Shown here piece after piece: positions 1 through 10,283 of a stretch of DNA of 64,000 nt (the first letter of the stretch is position 1; every line of letters starts with the position of its first letter). A model generated the notes under the pieces. That model saw only the letters and a program-made list of their open reading frames with translations. It searched no databases and was not told where the DNA came from. The translations under genes were made by a program, and so were the position numbers. This stretch comes from CAXBID01 sp963815305 (GTDB lineage: Bacteria; Bacteroidota; Bacteroidia; Flavobacteriales; Flavobacteriaceae). The stretch lies in NCBI GenBank assembly GCA_963815305.1, contig CAWFFW010000001.1:248001-312000 (forward strand), written 5' to 3'.

Positions 1-1511
1 CCGTTTGTGATTTTAAAAGTTGGCCAGCAGGATTTGGCGAAAGCAAAGGCAATAAAGAGGATTGGAATAACTTAAAAAAAGAATACGGTTTTAATTCTGA
101 TAATGAAGCCAAGTTATATTCCAATAATCCTATAGATAATCTTGAGGCATTGGCAGAAGCAAAAGTTCCGATATTGCATATGATTGGCTTAAAAGATAAA
201 ATTGTCCCCGTCGATGAAAATACGTTCCCTCTAATTAATAAATATATAAAACTGGGTGGTAATGCATCTGTAGTAACTTGCACAAAGGGAATCCAAGAGT
301 TAGAAGGACACCACTTTCCAATTGAAACACCTCGGCTTGTTGCAGATTTTATAAAACAGCATTCGCTAAACAATTTGCCTCTAAACGCTTTTAATTACCA
401 TCAGGAAGGTAGTGGACTTAAAAATTCACACATCAAATTTGAAAGTTATAAAGCAGGGAGAGTCGCTTTTCTGGGGGGGTCAATAACTCATAATTCAGGA
501 TGGCGTGATAGCATTTGTAATTATCTCGCTAAGCGATTCCCAAAAACTAAATTTGAATTTATTGCTGCGGGTATTCCATCAATGGGCACAACCCCTGCCG
601 CCTTCAGACTCGAACGTGATGTATTGTCACATGGTAAAGTGGATCTTCTGTTTGAAGAGGCAGCCGTTAATGATGCAACAAATGGAAGAACCAAAACAGA
701 ACAGATTAGGGGTATGGAAGGTATTGTAAGACATTTACGAAAATCAAACTCTGAAATTGATATTGTAATGATGCATTTTGTTGATCCCGATAAAATGGCA
801 TCCTATAGTAATGGCGTTGAACCTGATGTCATTACTAATCACAATAAAGTAGCTCAACATTATAACATCCCATCCATCAACCTTGCTAAAGAAGTTACAG
901 ACAGAATAAACAATAATGAATTTACATGGAAAGATGATTTTAAAAATATTCATCCTTCACCCTTTGGACAGGGGATTTATGCAGATTCAATGATACAATT
1001 TCTTGAAAAAGCATATTCCAGTCATATTGATTCTGATGATAAAATAATGTCTTACAATATTCCTGAAAAAATTGATGATTATTCGTATGACAACGGATAT
1101 TTAGTTGACATAACTGCTGCAAAGCTTAATAAAAGTTGGAGTATAGATTCATCCTGGAATCAAAAAGACAGTGTCAAAACAAGACCAAATTATGTAAATG
1201 TTCCAATGCTAATAGGTAATTATCCAGGCAAAGTTATAAAGCTCAAATTTGAAGGCCATTCTGTCGGCATTGCTGTTGCTGCTGGACCAGATGCAGGGTT
1301 CATCGAATATAGGATAGATAAAAAGGAATGGACTCAATTAAACTTATTTACCAAATGGAGTATACAATTCCATCTCCCTTGGTATTATACCTTAGCAACA
1401 GGATTATCAAGGAAAGAACATGTATTAGAAATACGCCTAGCTGAAAAAAAAGATGAAAGAAGTACAGGACATGCTTGTAGAATAAGATATTTTTATGTTA
1501 ACAAGTATTGA
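1..1511 (+). CDS. alpha/beta-hydrolase-SGNH esterase fusion, 5' end outside window
   Basis: The reading frame is open from base 3 with no start, so the N-terminus lies outside the window. The first ~110 visible residues look like the C-terminal part of an alpha/beta hydrolase: an Asp in DKIVP and a His in EGHHFPIE would be catalytic, and the nucleophile elbow is missing. An SGNH/GDSL domain follows, with GGSIT as the Ser block, AAVNDATNG as the Asn-type block and IHPSPFGQG carrying the catalytic His. The last ~120 residues form a beta-rich tail. Such two-esterase proteins occur in PULs and probably remove acyl groups from a glycan. The ATG at 150 lies inside the first domain and is not the true start. 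Confidence 0.75.
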   Translation, partial: VCDFKSWPAGFGESKGNKEDWNNLKKEYGFNSDNEAKLYSNNPIDNLEALAEAKVPILHMIGLKDKIVPVDENTFPLINKYIKLGGNASVVTCTKGIQELEGHHFPIETPRLVADFIKQHSLNNLPLNAFNYHQEGSGLKNSHIKFESYKAGRVAFLGGSITHNSGWRDSICNYLAKRFPKTKFEFIAAGIPSMGTTPAAFRLERDVLSHGKVDLLFEEAAVNDATNGRTKTEQIRGMEGIVRHLRKSNSEIDIVMMHFVDPDKMASYSNGVEPDVITNHNKVAQHYNIPSINLAKEVTDRINNNEFTWKDDFKNIHPSPFGQGIYADSMIQFLEKAYSSHIDSDDKIMSYNIPEKIDDYSYDNGYLVDITAAKLNKSWSIDSSWNQKDSVKTRPNYVNVPMLIGNYPGKVIKLKFEGHSVGIAVAAGPDAGFIEYRIDKKEWTQLNLFTKWSIQFHLPWYYTLATGLSRKEHVLEIRLAEKKDERSTGHACRIRYFYVNKY

Positions 1512-1735
1512 TCAACTATAAAAAGTCTCGTAATAATGTGTAAAAATAATAGCCGATTAATTTCTGGCGATAACGTTAAAAGAGATTCGATAAATTGAGC
1601 ATAAAATGATAGAATTGATAAACAATTGATAACCAACAACAAAATTTGACGTTAGTCAGAATGAACAAAAATCAACTGAAAATACTGATTCTCAACGATA
1701 TTAAAAACAATAAAACAGAACAAAACAAAGGAAAT

Positions 1736-3379
1736 ATGAAAATAAAACAAATATTCTTAATTGTAATTGCCATTTTTATGGTAACAAATTTTAGCGCCCA
1801 AATAGACGAAAATATAAAACAAGACGATTTCAATCGTAATAAACCTGATCGCCAGGAATGGTTGCGAAATTTAGGATTTGGTATGTTTATACATTGGAGT
1901 ATGGACAGCCAGTTAGGAATCGTTATAAGCCACTCAATGGTTGGTGCCTCTGATGATTACACGAACCGTTTTATTAATGAATTACCCAAAACATTTGACC
2001 CAACAGATTTTGATGCGTACAAAATTGCGAGGCAAGCCAAACTAGCAGGTATGAAATATGTGGTTTTTACGGCCAAGCATCACTCTGGTTTTTGTATGTG
2101 GGATACAGAAACTACTGATTTTAATATTACCAATACACCTTACAAAAAGGATTTATTGAAAACATATGTAGAAGGTGTTCGAAAGGCTGGTTTGGCAGTT
2201 GGTTTATATTATTCTCCCGAAGATTTTAAATTTCTAGACGATAACAATATTACGGTTAAAAGGAAAGGCTTAGATTTAGATGATGAATTTCTTAAAAAAT
2301 ACAATGATTTTATACGTCGTCAAACCAATGAGTTATTTAGTAATTATGGAGAAATTGATGTTTTATTTATCGACGGAAATCCTAAAGAAGCATGTAAAGA
2401 TGAAGCATGGAATTTACAACCCAATTTGGTTATTACTCGCGGAGCCATTAGTACACCAGAACAAGAGCTTCCTGGGGTTGCCAATGATAATCTATGGGAA
2501 TCCTGCGTAACAATGGGAACGCAATGGCAATATAAACCAACAAATGACAACCTTAAATCAGCAGGGAGAGTAATTGAAATGTTGATAGAAACTCGTGCTA
2601 AAGGTGGGAATTTATTACTGAATGTTGGGTTAGATCCTTTTGGCGAAATACCAGATCCAGAATCAAGAAACCTCACAGAATTATCCGCTTGGTATTTTAT
2701 AAATCAAGAATCTATGCTGAACGTTCGTCCATGGATAATAACACGAGAAAAAAATATTTGGTTTACAGCATCCAAAGACAAAAAAACATTATATGCCATA
2801 ATTACAGGATTTCCAAAATGGAGAAAAGGAGAACGGAAAGAGTTTACTATAGGTTCTGTTAAGGCTACACCTCAAACTAAAATTAGTGTCCTTGGACAGA
2901 ACGACTTAGTGGTTGAGTATGATATAGAAGCAGATGCAAAGTCCACTTTTAGATCTAAAGAAGATGGCCTGCATATTTCGGTGGTTCGGGCACAACGTAT
3001 TTACAACAACTCAAAATGGCCAAATCCTATTGTTGTAAAATTGGAAAATATTGAACCTGCACTTGTCCCTCCAATTATAAAAACCCACGAAGGAAAATCA
3101 TTAAATAATGCTTTAGTATTAAATGGAGAACTATTGAAAGCTGGAGATAATGAAAAATTGAAATTTTACTTTGAATACCGTCCCTATGCTGGTTTTGTAG
3201 AGAATCTTTATGCTACAGACTGGGAGAAAACAGCTTTTATTGACTTGACTGAAAAAAGTGAATTTTCTGTTCAAATAGATAATCTTAAAAAAAATAGTCA
3301 ATACGAATACAGAGCCGTTGTTGTTCATCCGAAAATGACTATTTATGGCGACATTAAGAAAATAAAAACGGGCAACTGA
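1736..3379 (+). CDS. GH29-type alpha-L-fucosidase, secreted
   Basis: The frame is open from 1646, but the ATG at 1736 gives a proper signal peptide (MKIKQIFLIVIAIFMVTNFS), so I use it (548 aa). The catalytic barrel starts near residue 40 with the GFGMFIHWSM segment. It continues with AKHHSGFCMWDT and has a likely nucleophile Asp in LFIDGNP, all typical of GH29. The last ~200 residues are beta-sandwich-like. The family releases alpha-L-fucose (a minority act on galactose) from glycans, so it suggests fucosyl branches on the substrate. It lies between two esterases and is probably periplasmic. Confidence 0.85.
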   Translation: MKIKQIFLIVIAIFMVTNFSAQIDENIKQDDFNRNKPDRQEWLRNLGFGMFIHWSMDSQLGIVISHSMVGASDDYTNRFINELPKTFDPTDFDAYKIARQAKLAGMKYVVFTAKHHSGFCMWDTETTDFNITNTPYKKDLLKTYVEGVRKAGLAVGLYYSPEDFKFLDDNNITVKRKGLDLDDEFLKKYNDFIRRQTNELFSNYGEIDVLFIDGNPKEACKDEAWNLQPNLVITRGAISTPEQELPGVANDNLWESCVTMGTQWQYKPTNDNLKSAGRVIEMLIETRAKGGNLLLNVGLDPFGEIPDPESRNLTELSAWYFINQESMLNVRPWIITREKNIWFTASKDKKTLYAIITGFPKWRKGERKEFTIGSVKATPQTKISVLGQNDLVVEYDIEADAKSTFRSKEDGLHISVVRAQRIYNNSKWPNPIVVKLENIEPALVPPIIKTHEGKSLNNALVLNGELLKAGDNEKLKFYFEYRPYAGFVENLYATDWEKTAFIDLTEKSEFSVQIDNLKKNSQYEYRAVVVHPKMTIYGDIKKIKTGN

Positions 3380-3660
3380 TTGAATATAAAGAATAAACAT
3401 AGTAATAGTCTTGTAATATCTCATCCAAAATTTTATGTTTATGTAGTGTCACTTTATTCTGCTTGACTACAGTTAGATAAGCAGATTAAAAATTTAAAAC
3501 AAATTGAAATTATAATCCCCGTATGGACAATTGAGAATGATATGGATAAAAAAAGTTCGACTTTCGCGTATTTAAAGGCTTTACTTTATTAATAGCTGAT
3601 GACAAAAAAGTATAACACCAATGGGCATTTAAAGAAAATCATTAGAAAAAACTTAAAAAT

Positions 3661-5208
3661 ATGAAAGAACAAAACAAGAGATGCAATTTTAATATCTATA
3701 ACACTACCTATTTTCTGTTTTTTGCCATGTTGTTAATAGCTATGAACAATGTAAGTGCACAAATAAAAGTACCATCCGTACTTTCTAACGGCATGGTGTT
3801 ACAGCAGCAGTCTAATGTCCCAATTTGGGGCTGGAGTGCACCAGGCGAAAAAATCAGTGTTAGCAGTAGCTGGTCAAAACAAAAAATTAAGGTAAAAGCC
3901 AATAATTTTGGAAAATGGAAAATCATCATGGCCACTCCAAAAGCAGGTGGACCTTATACTTTAACTATTAAAGGGAACAGTAACTCCATAACGATAAAAG
4001 ACGTGCTTATTGGAGAAGTTTGGGTATGTTCAGGTCAGTCCAATATGGTATTTAGAATGAGCAATAGCGATACTTACAAAGCAGATTTGGATAATTTAGA
4101 GTATCCAAATATTAGGTATTTTGAGGTAAAAAGACAAGTAAGTGAGATACCACAGGAAGACGCACTAGGTTCTAAATGGGAAACAATAAACGCTGAAACG
4201 GCCAGCCCATATTCTGCTGCAGCCATATATTTTGCAATAAAACTACAAAAAAAATTAAATGTTCCTGTAGGTCTCATTGAAGCCGCTTGGGGTGGAACTA
4301 CGATTGATAACTGGACGCCACTGGAAACGCTAAAAAATGATGATTTATTATCAAAAAGTATTAAAAGATGGGAAGATTGGGGAAAGGAATTTAAAGGAGA
4401 TTCTATTGGCTATCATTATACCATGGAGGCTTATAACAAAAAGGAAATTTCTAAAAAGCCCTCAATGCCTTCGTCCATCTACATGAATAACAGACCACAC
4501 CGCTTACCAAGTGGTTTGTATAATGGTTTAATTGCCCCAATCACCCAATATAAAATCAAGGGAGTTTTGTGGTATCAGGGGGAATCTAATAGAAATTATA
4601 GTGAGGAATATGCTCTTAATTTCGATAAAATGATTACAGCTTGGAGAAATGCTTGGCAGTATCATTTTCCATTTTATTTTGTTCAAATAGCCCCATTTAA
4701 GGGCAATGCAGATGGTGTTTCGGAAATTATGGAAGCGCAACTTGAAGTAATGAAATTCGCCAAAAATGTGGGAATGGTGGTCACCATGGATGTTGGTAAT
4801 ATGGACGATATTCATCCTACGGAAAAAAAACCAGTGGGTGAAAGACTGGCTAATTGGGCTTTATCCCAAACGTACGGTGTTAAAGACATCGACTATTCTG
4901 GCCCCATATTTAAGGAGTACACAAAGGAAAAAAATCACATAAAATTACATTTTGATTATGCTGCGTCTGGCTTAAAAGCCGATGGAGACGTTAAAGGATT
5001 TGAAGTTATAGAGTTCAATAGCAATGGTGCCAAAAAACCAGCCAAACCTCTAGCGGTTAACATTGACGGCACTGACCTAGTCATATCAACAGAAAATCTA
5101 GTATCCCCTTTTATATTGCGCTACGGTTGGGGGTTAAATATGGGTAATACAAATTTATTTGATAAGGAAGGTTTGCCAGCGTCACCTTTTAGAATACTGG
5201 TAAAATAA
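3661..5208 (+). CDS. SASA-family sialate-O-acetylesterase-like enzyme
   Basis: A 515-residue secreted protein with a signal peptide ending near VSAQ. The SASA esterase fold is shown by CSGQSNMVF (catalytic Ser), GLIEAAWGGT, LWYQGESN and the Asp/His block MDDIHPTEKK. In PULs these enzymes usually remove acetyl groups from diverse polysaccharides, so the 'sialate' name should not be read literally. It is the first of four SASA proteins in the window and is of the long type also seen at 41437. It is followed 35 bp later by the SDR gene, so the two are probably co-transcribed. Confidence 0.85.
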   Translation: MKEQNKRCNFNIYNTTYFLFFAMLLIAMNNVSAQIKVPSVLSNGMVLQQQSNVPIWGWSAPGEKISVSSSWSKQKIKVKANNFGKWKIIMATPKAGGPYTLTIKGNSNSITIKDVLIGEVWVCSGQSNMVFRMSNSDTYKADLDNLEYPNIRYFEVKRQVSEIPQEDALGSKWETINAETASPYSAAAIYFAIKLQKKLNVPVGLIEAAWGGTTIDNWTPLETLKNDDLLSKSIKRWEDWGKEFKGDSIGYHYTMEAYNKKEISKKPSMPSSIYMNNRPHRLPSGLYNGLIAPITQYKIKGVLWYQGESNRNYSEEYALNFDKMITAWRNAWQYHFPFYFVQIAPFKGNADGVSEIMEAQLEVMKFAKNVGMVVTMDVGNMDDIHPTEKKPVGERLANWALSQTYGVKDIDYSGPIFKEYTKEKNHIKLHFDYAASGLKADGDVKGFEVIEFNSNGAKKPAKPLAVNIDGTDLVISTENLVSPFILRYGWGLNMGNTNLFDKEGLPASPFRILVK

Positions 5209-5243
5209 TTATTCGATAAAATTAAAATTAATAAAAAATTAAG

Positions 5244-6050
5244 ATGAACACATTTAATATCACAGGAAAAATAGCAATAGTTACCGGTGGAGGCGGAGTT
5301 CTAGGCGGAAGCATCTCTAAAAGTTTAATTGAAGCAGGTACAAAAGTCGTAATTTTAGATATCCGTCAAGAAAATGTAGATACAAAAGTAAATGAACTCA
5401 CAGCAATGGGAGGAGAGGCTATTGGGTTTGTATCTAATGTTTTGGATGTAGAAGAAATGAAAATTACCCGTGATAAAATTCTAAATAAATGGGGCAAGAT
5501 AGACATATTGATAAACGCAGCAGGGGGTAATTTGCCTGGTGCAACTTTGAGCGAGGAACAAACTGTTTTTGATATGAAAATACTGGACTTCGAAAAAGTA
5601 ACCAATCTTAATTTAAACGGTACGGTGTATCCGTGTTTGGTCTTTGGGGAAGCTATGGCAAACCAAGGTGAGGGCAGTATCATCAATATTTCATCCATGG
5701 CAACATTATCTGCCATAACAAGGGTTCCTGGTTATTCCGTGGCAAAAAGTGGTATTGATATATTTACCAAATGGATGGCGATGGGTATTAAATTTGGAGA
5801 AAAAGTCCGGGTAAATGCCATAGCACCAGGGTTTTTTATTGGCGATCAAAATAGAAAAGTACTCATCAATGACAATGGTTCCTATACCGAACGAAGTAAA
5901 AAGGTGTTGGCAAGAACCCCCATGAAACGATTTGGTGATGTCACTGAATTAAATGGCATTGTGCAGTTTTTATGTTCGGATGCTGCGAGTTTTATTACAG
6001 GTACTGTGATACCTGTAGATGGTGGTTTTAGTTCATTTAGTGGTGTTTAA
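5244..6050 (+). CDS. SDR-family oxidoreductase, probable D-mannonate oxidoreductase (fructuronate reductase)
   Basis: A 268-residue cytoplasmic short-chain dehydrogenase. It has the glycine-rich cofactor motif TGGGGVLG near residue 14, NAAGG, the catalytic Ser in NISSM and YSVAK (Tyr and Lys). No signal peptide is visible. It lies 9 bp upstream of uxuA. In many Bacteroidota an SDR of this type stands in for classical UxuB and reduces D-fructuronate to D-mannonate, the substrate of UxuA. The enzyme class is clear; the substrate is inferred from the uxuA neighbour. Confidence 0.8.
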   Translation: MNTFNITGKIAIVTGGGGVLGGSISKSLIEAGTKVVILDIRQENVDTKVNELTAMGGEAIGFVSNVLDVEEMKITRDKILNKWGKIDILINAAGGNLPGATLSEEQTVFDMKILDFEKVTNLNLNGTVYPCLVFGEAMANQGEGSIINISSMATLSAITRVPGYSVAKSGIDIFTKWMAMGIKFGEKVRVNAIAPGFFIGDQNRKVLINDNGSYTERSKKVLARTPMKRFGDVTELNGIVQFLCSDAASFITGTVIPVDGGFSSFSGV

Positions 6051-6059
6051 AATTAAGGT

Positions 6060-7262
6060 ATGAAGTTGATTAAAACATTGCGTTGGTTTGGCGAAAATGA
6101 TGCCATTACCTTGTCGGATATCCGTCAAACAGGAGCGACTGGTATTGTGACTGCCCTACACCATATTCCCAATGGCGACGTTTGGTCTGTGGATGAAATT
6201 CTAAAAACTAAAAATAATATAGAATCTCATGGACTTACTTGGGAAGTTGTAGAAAGTTTACCGGTAACCGAGGAGATAAAAAAAGCCAAAAAATTAAGGA
6301 ATTTACACATTGCGAATTATAAGGAAAGCATTAAAAATCTTGGGAAATACGGACTAAAAACAATATGTTATAATTTTATGCCCGTTTTGGATTGGGCAAG
6401 AACAGATCTTCATTATACGTTAGAAAATGGTACCGAGGCCATGTATTTTAGTAACAATCATTTCGCGGCTTTTGATCTATTAATATTAAAAAGACCTAAT
6501 GCCGAAAAGAACTATTCCAAACAACAAATAGCGGAAGCAAAGACATTGTTTAACACATTTAGTGAGGAGGAAAAGGACAAATTAGGTTATAACATTATTG
6601 TGAAAACGCAATCTTTTATTGATGGTGTAGTAAAAGAAGGAGAAAAAAACTATCTCAATATTTTCAATACATTGTTGAGCGAATATGATGCTATTGATAA
6701 AGAACAATTAAGGAGGAATTTCGCATATTTCTTGTATGAAGTTGTTCCCGTATGTGAAAAATATGGCGTTAATTTAGCGGTTCATCCAGACGATCCGCCA
6801 TTTTCCTTATTGGGCTTACCGCGAATAGTTAGCACTGAAGAAGACTTTGAATGGCTAGTTAAAACTTGTCCATCCTTGCATAACGGCATCACGTTTTGCT
6901 CAGGATCATTAGGTGCTAAAAAAGATAATAATCTACCTAGACTATTTAAAAAATACGCAGAGCGTGTGCATTTTATACACCTTCGCAGTACAAAAGTATT
7001 GGATAATGGTGACTTTTTTGAAACTGGACATTTAGATGAAAGTGCCAATTTGGCAAGTTTAATGAAAGTTATTATCGAAGGACAATTAAACAGAAAACAA
7101 ATAGGAAGATTAGATTTTAATATTCCTATGCGACCCGATCATGGGCATAAAATGTTAGATGATTTTAAAAGAAAGGCTAATCCTGGTTATCCGCTTATTG
7201 GGCGTTTAAAAGGGTTGGCTGAACTGGCAGGACTTGAAAAAGGGATTAGAAGTGTCCTATGA
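6060..7262 (+). CDS. uxuA: mannonate dehydratase UxuA
   Basis: A 400-residue cytoplasmic protein of the usual UxuA length. It opens with LRWFGENDAITLSDIRQTGATG and contains CYNFMPVLDWART, LAVHPDDPPFSLLGLPRIV, CSGSLGA, VHFIHLRS and MRPDHGHKM, all characteristic blocks that include the metal-binding His, Cys and Asp residues. It dehydrates D-mannonate to 2-keto-3-deoxygluconate. Together with the preceding SDR it forms the intracellular glucuronate pathway, which points to a glucuronate-containing substrate for the PUL. Confidence 0.95.
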   Translation: MKLIKTLRWFGENDAITLSDIRQTGATGIVTALHHIPNGDVWSVDEILKTKNNIESHGLTWEVVESLPVTEEIKKAKKLRNLHIANYKESIKNLGKYGLKTICYNFMPVLDWARTDLHYTLENGTEAMYFSNNHFAAFDLLILKRPNAEKNYSKQQIAEAKTLFNTFSEEEKDKLGYNIIVKTQSFIDGVVKEGEKNYLNIFNTLLSEYDAIDKEQLRRNFAYFLYEVVPVCEKYGVNLAVHPDDPPFSLLGLPRIVSTEEDFEWLVKTCPSLHNGITFCSGSLGAKKDNNLPRLFKKYAERVHFIHLRSTKVLDNGDFFETGHLDESANLASLMKVIIEGQLNRKQIGRLDFNIPMRPDHGHKMLDDFKRKANPGYPLIGRLKGLAELAGLEKGIRSVL

Positions 7263-7357
7263 AAATCAAATAAGTAGACATTGCAATGCTTATCTATAAA
7301 ATTTATTATAGTAAGATTGAATATCTAATAAGTATAAATTATAATAACCATAAATTA

Positions 7358-8830
7358 ATGATTCGTAAAATAATTTTATTTTTTTCTTTATGCATGTTTT
7401 TCTTCAATTGTTCTGAAGATCAGAAAAAAGAAAAGCCTACACAACCAAATATACTTTTTATTGCAGTTGATGATTTGCGTCCAGAATTAGGTGTTTACGG
7501 AAACAAAATAGTAAAAACCCCAAATCTAGATCAGCTGGGAAAAGAGGGAATAGTTTTTAAAAATCATTTTGTGCAAGTACCTACTTGTGGCGCATCAAGA
7601 TATAGTTTAATAACTGGTATGAGACCTAGAAACAAGCAACAACTTCAAAATAATACTGTTGAAGTAGAAATTTCCAATCAACCAGAAAATAAAAATAGAT
7701 CAGAATCTTTTATCCATCATTTAAAACGAAATGGCTATTACACACTGGGCATTGGTAAAATTACACATTCTCCTGATGGACTTCTTTATGGATACGAGGA
7801 GATACCCTCAGATAAAAGAGAACTCCCGTACAGTTGGGATGAGTTGGCTTTTAATTCAGGAAAATGGAAGACTGGCTGGAATTCATTTTTTGCCTATGCC
7901 AATGGCGAAAACCGTCAAAGCCTAAAAAGTATAGTTAAACCCTATGAAATTGGTGAAGTAGAGGATGAAGGATATCCAGACGGACTAATGGCTAATTTGG
8001 CCATTACCAAGCTCAAGGAATTAAAAAATAAGTCGCAACCCTTTTTTATGGGAGTTGGTTTCTTTAAGCCACATCTGCCTTTTAATGCACCAAAAAAATA
8101 TTGGGATTTATATGATAGGGATTCCATACCAGTTGCACTTAATACAGATATTCCAGAAAGTATAAATTACAAAAGTTTACATAATAGCAATGAATTTAAT
8201 CGCTATATATTATCTGATGAAAAAGTGAATTTAAAGCAACAAGCTTCAGAAGCTTATTCCAAAAAATTAAAACATGGGTATTATGCAAGTGTTTCATACA
8301 TTGACCATCAAATTGGTAAATTATTGGATGAACTGGACGCATTGGGACTTAAGGAGAATACCATTATCATTGTTTGGGGAGATCACGGTTGGCATTTGGG
8401 TGAGCAACAAGTTTGGGGAAAGCATACACTTTTTGACAATGCGTTAAGAAGTCCGCTTATTATAAAAGCACCTCAATTTAAAAAGGGTAAAAACATAAAT
8501 ACTTTAGTAGAAACGGTTGATATTTATCCGAGTATATTAGAACTTTGTAATATTAAAACGCCACATGCGGTAGATGGAAATAGTTTTGTAAATTCACTAA
8601 AAGGAATAGAAAACCAACAAAATAATGTTGCGTACAGTTACTTTAATAAAGGCATTTCAATAAGGACAGATAGATATCGTCTCACAAAATATTATCGGGA
8701 AGAAGAACCCATCATAGAATTATATGATCACCTTACTGATAAACTCGAAACAACTAATATAGCTCAAGATAATCTTAATATTGTTGCTGAACTTATGCCA
8801 TTACTTGAAAAAGTAAATTTTAGTTTTTAA
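7358..8830 (+). CDS. S1-family sulfatase lipoprotein (iduronate-2-sulfatase-like)
   Basis: The frame is open from 7286, but the ATG at 7358 gives a lipoprotein signal with its Cys in FFFNCSED, so I take it as the start (490 aa). The metal-binding Asp pair is in IAVDDLRPE. The sulfatase signature CGASR has Cys77 as the residue converted to formylglycine, and GKITH and WGDHGWHLGE follow. The layout resembles the iduronate/glucuronate-2-sulfatase-like group (SulfAtlas S1_7 type), but the subfamily needs a database search. It probably desulfates oligosaccharides in the periplasm or at the outer membrane. Confidence 0.88.
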   Translation: MIRKIILFFSLCMFFFNCSEDQKKEKPTQPNILFIAVDDLRPELGVYGNKIVKTPNLDQLGKEGIVFKNHFVQVPTCGASRYSLITGMRPRNKQQLQNNTVEVEISNQPENKNRSESFIHHLKRNGYYTLGIGKITHSPDGLLYGYEEIPSDKRELPYSWDELAFNSGKWKTGWNSFFAYANGENRQSLKSIVKPYEIGEVEDEGYPDGLMANLAITKLKELKNKSQPFFMGVGFFKPHLPFNAPKKYWDLYDRDSIPVALNTDIPESINYKSLHNSNEFNRYILSDEKVNLKQQASEAYSKKLKHGYYASVSYIDHQIGKLLDELDALGLKENTIIIVWGDHGWHLGEQQVWGKHTLFDNALRSPLIIKAPQFKKGKNINTLVETVDIYPSILELCNIKTPHAVDGNSFVNSLKGIENQQNNVAYSYFNKGISIRTDRYRLTKYYREEEPIIELYDHLTDKLETTNIAQDNLNIVAELMPLLEKVNFSF

Positions 8831-8844
8831 AAGTCAGTAGTTTA

Positions 8845-9030
8845 TTATCGATTAGAAGATTCTCTAATAATTAATTTTGATTTTATGACTATTGATTTTT
8901 TTGCATGATCAACACCATGACCTTCAATAGTATTTATCAAAATTTTTGCTGCATTGGCACCAATCTTTTGTGGAAATTGCTCAATGGAAGTTAAAGAAGT
9001 ACTGATTATTTGTGAGAAAGTGTTTTTAAT
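8845..9030 (-). pseudogene. 3' remnant of a LacI-family transcriptional regulator
   Basis: On the minus strand about 60 codons read as the last part of a LacI-type effector domain: FSQIISTSLTSIEQF, then IGANAAKILINTIEG and the typical ending KSKLIIRESSNR before a TAA. Upstream the frame meets a stop at once, and the rest of the gene (HTH and most of the sugar-binding domain) is absent. It is too short to be found as an ORF. It lies between the sulfatase and the convergent GH154-like gene and probably marks a lost regulator. Confidence 0.7.
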
Positions 9031-9047
9031 ATTTTATAAGTTCTAGA

Positions 9048-10283
9048 TTATTGTTTTAAACTATGATCGGGTGCAACATCTGTTCCTTCCCAAATTTTCT
9101 TAGCAGTCCATGGTTGGTCTGGATTTTTCCAAAAGGCACCTTCTGGTGATAAACCTAAAGGTAAAAATATAGACGTACAAAGATATAAACTCCCTGTGTT
9201 ACTATAAGTATCTGCAATTGAAGGTTGAAAACCACTTAGCCCCATATTTAACCAACCGTCTGACGTAAAAGTGTTTGCTGGGTTCAAAGTTCTTTTTATA
9301 ACAGATGTTAAACCGCATCGAACTTGTTCTGGTGATAGGATTTTTGGTAATTTTTGATGAAGTGCCATAAGAGCTAAATGTTGAAAAGCAGCACCTCTAT
9401 AAACGATTGATCTACCAATTACAGGAAATGTACCATCTGGATTTATGGATCGTTCCTGTATCTCGGTGTATCTAGCAGATATTTTTTCAAGTTTAGACAT
9501 GTATTTATCAAAAAATTCCTCTTTGTTTTTAGTCGCTTCTAATATTTCAAAAAGATATGGTTGTATTACATAGCTATTGTAGTAGTCTAGTACGAAATAT
9601 TGCCCATCGGCAAACATGCCATCACCAATGTACCAATGTTCAAAATATTCGCGTAAACCATATTCAATGCGAACGGCATCGTATGGGAGATCATATTTGC
9701 AGAAAAAAGCTTCAATCATTCCAGTAAATAAAACCCAATTATTATAATGGGGAATGGTTGTTCTAGTGGCTTTAAGGGCTAAAACAATATTTTTTTTGGT
9801 CTCAACATTAGAATTTCCCCATAGCCAAGGACATCTTATAAGTGCTAATGCAAAAAACGACGCATCTACAAGCGGTTGCGGACCATCCCATTTCATGTAA
9901 TCTTTCGCTTTAGGGTTAACAGCATTAGATATACCTTTTAAAGCCCAAGCTCTATATTGGTTGCGCAATTTAATTTCTTCTAAATCGCCGGCTTCACTAT
10001 TTAACCATGGAGCAATACCACTTAAAGTTCTTGCAAAAGCTTCAAGATAAGCAACATCGTTTCCGTGTATTGTGCCTTTATTACCAGTAGATAACTTAAT
10101 GGGCAATTTAATTTTAAGATCATTATTAGCTAAGTTAAAAAGCACTGGACGAGAAACCTTGTCTAAATACTTCAACCAATCTTGTCTTGTGTTTGATACT
10201 GTTTGGGCATCTAATTTGTTTGATAATAAAACTAGAAAAATTATAATGAGGTTTAGAGTTTTAAATAGTTTTTTTGTGAGCAT
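9048..10283 (-). CDS. DUF2264 protein, GH154-like putative beta-glucuronidase
   Basis: A 411-residue protein with an N-terminal signal peptide (hydrophobic to about residue 26, ending in LDAQ). It has the alpha-barrel pattern of DUF2264: TRQDWLKYLDKVSRPVL, LEAFARTLSGIAPWL, YNNWVLFTGMIEAFF, YGLREYFEHWYIGDGMFADG and FPVIGRSIVYRGAAFQ. From memory, DUF2264 proteins correspond to CAZy GH154, which has a beta-glucuronidase member; I could not check this. Removal of glucuronic acid would fit the uxuA and GH88 genes nearby. It is transcribed away from the HTCS gene's start, 280 bp downstream of the HTCS stop and in the same direction. Confidence 0.75.
   Translation of the reverse strand: MLTKKLFKTLNLIIIFLVLLSNKLDAQTVSNTRQDWLKYLDKVSRPVLFNLANNDLKIKLPIKLSTGNKGTIHGNDVAYLEAFARTLSGIAPWLNSEAGDLEEIKLRNQYRAWALKGISNAVNPKAKDYMKWDGPQPLVDASFFALALIRCPWLWGNSNVETKKNIVLALKATRTTIPHYNNWVLFTGMIEAFFCKYDLPYDAVRIEYGLREYFEHWYIGDGMFADGQYFVLDYYNSYVIQPYLFEILEATKNKEEFFDKYMSKLEKISARYTEIQERSINPDGTFPVIGRSIVYRGAAFQHLALMALHQKLPKILSPEQVRCGLTSVIKRTLNPANTFTSDGWLNMGLSGFQPSIADTYSNTGSLYLCTSIFLPLGLSPEGAFWKNPDQPWTAKKIWEGTDVAPDHSLKQ

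Noticed and set aside
3380..3660. Possible coding remnant in the gap before the SASA gene
   Set aside because: Reading all frames gave no motif that I could link to a family.
3661..5208. True sialic acid metabolism, suggested by the family name sialate O-acetylesterase
   Set aside because: No sialidase, sialic acid lyase or transporter is present; in PULs this family deacetylates other glycans.
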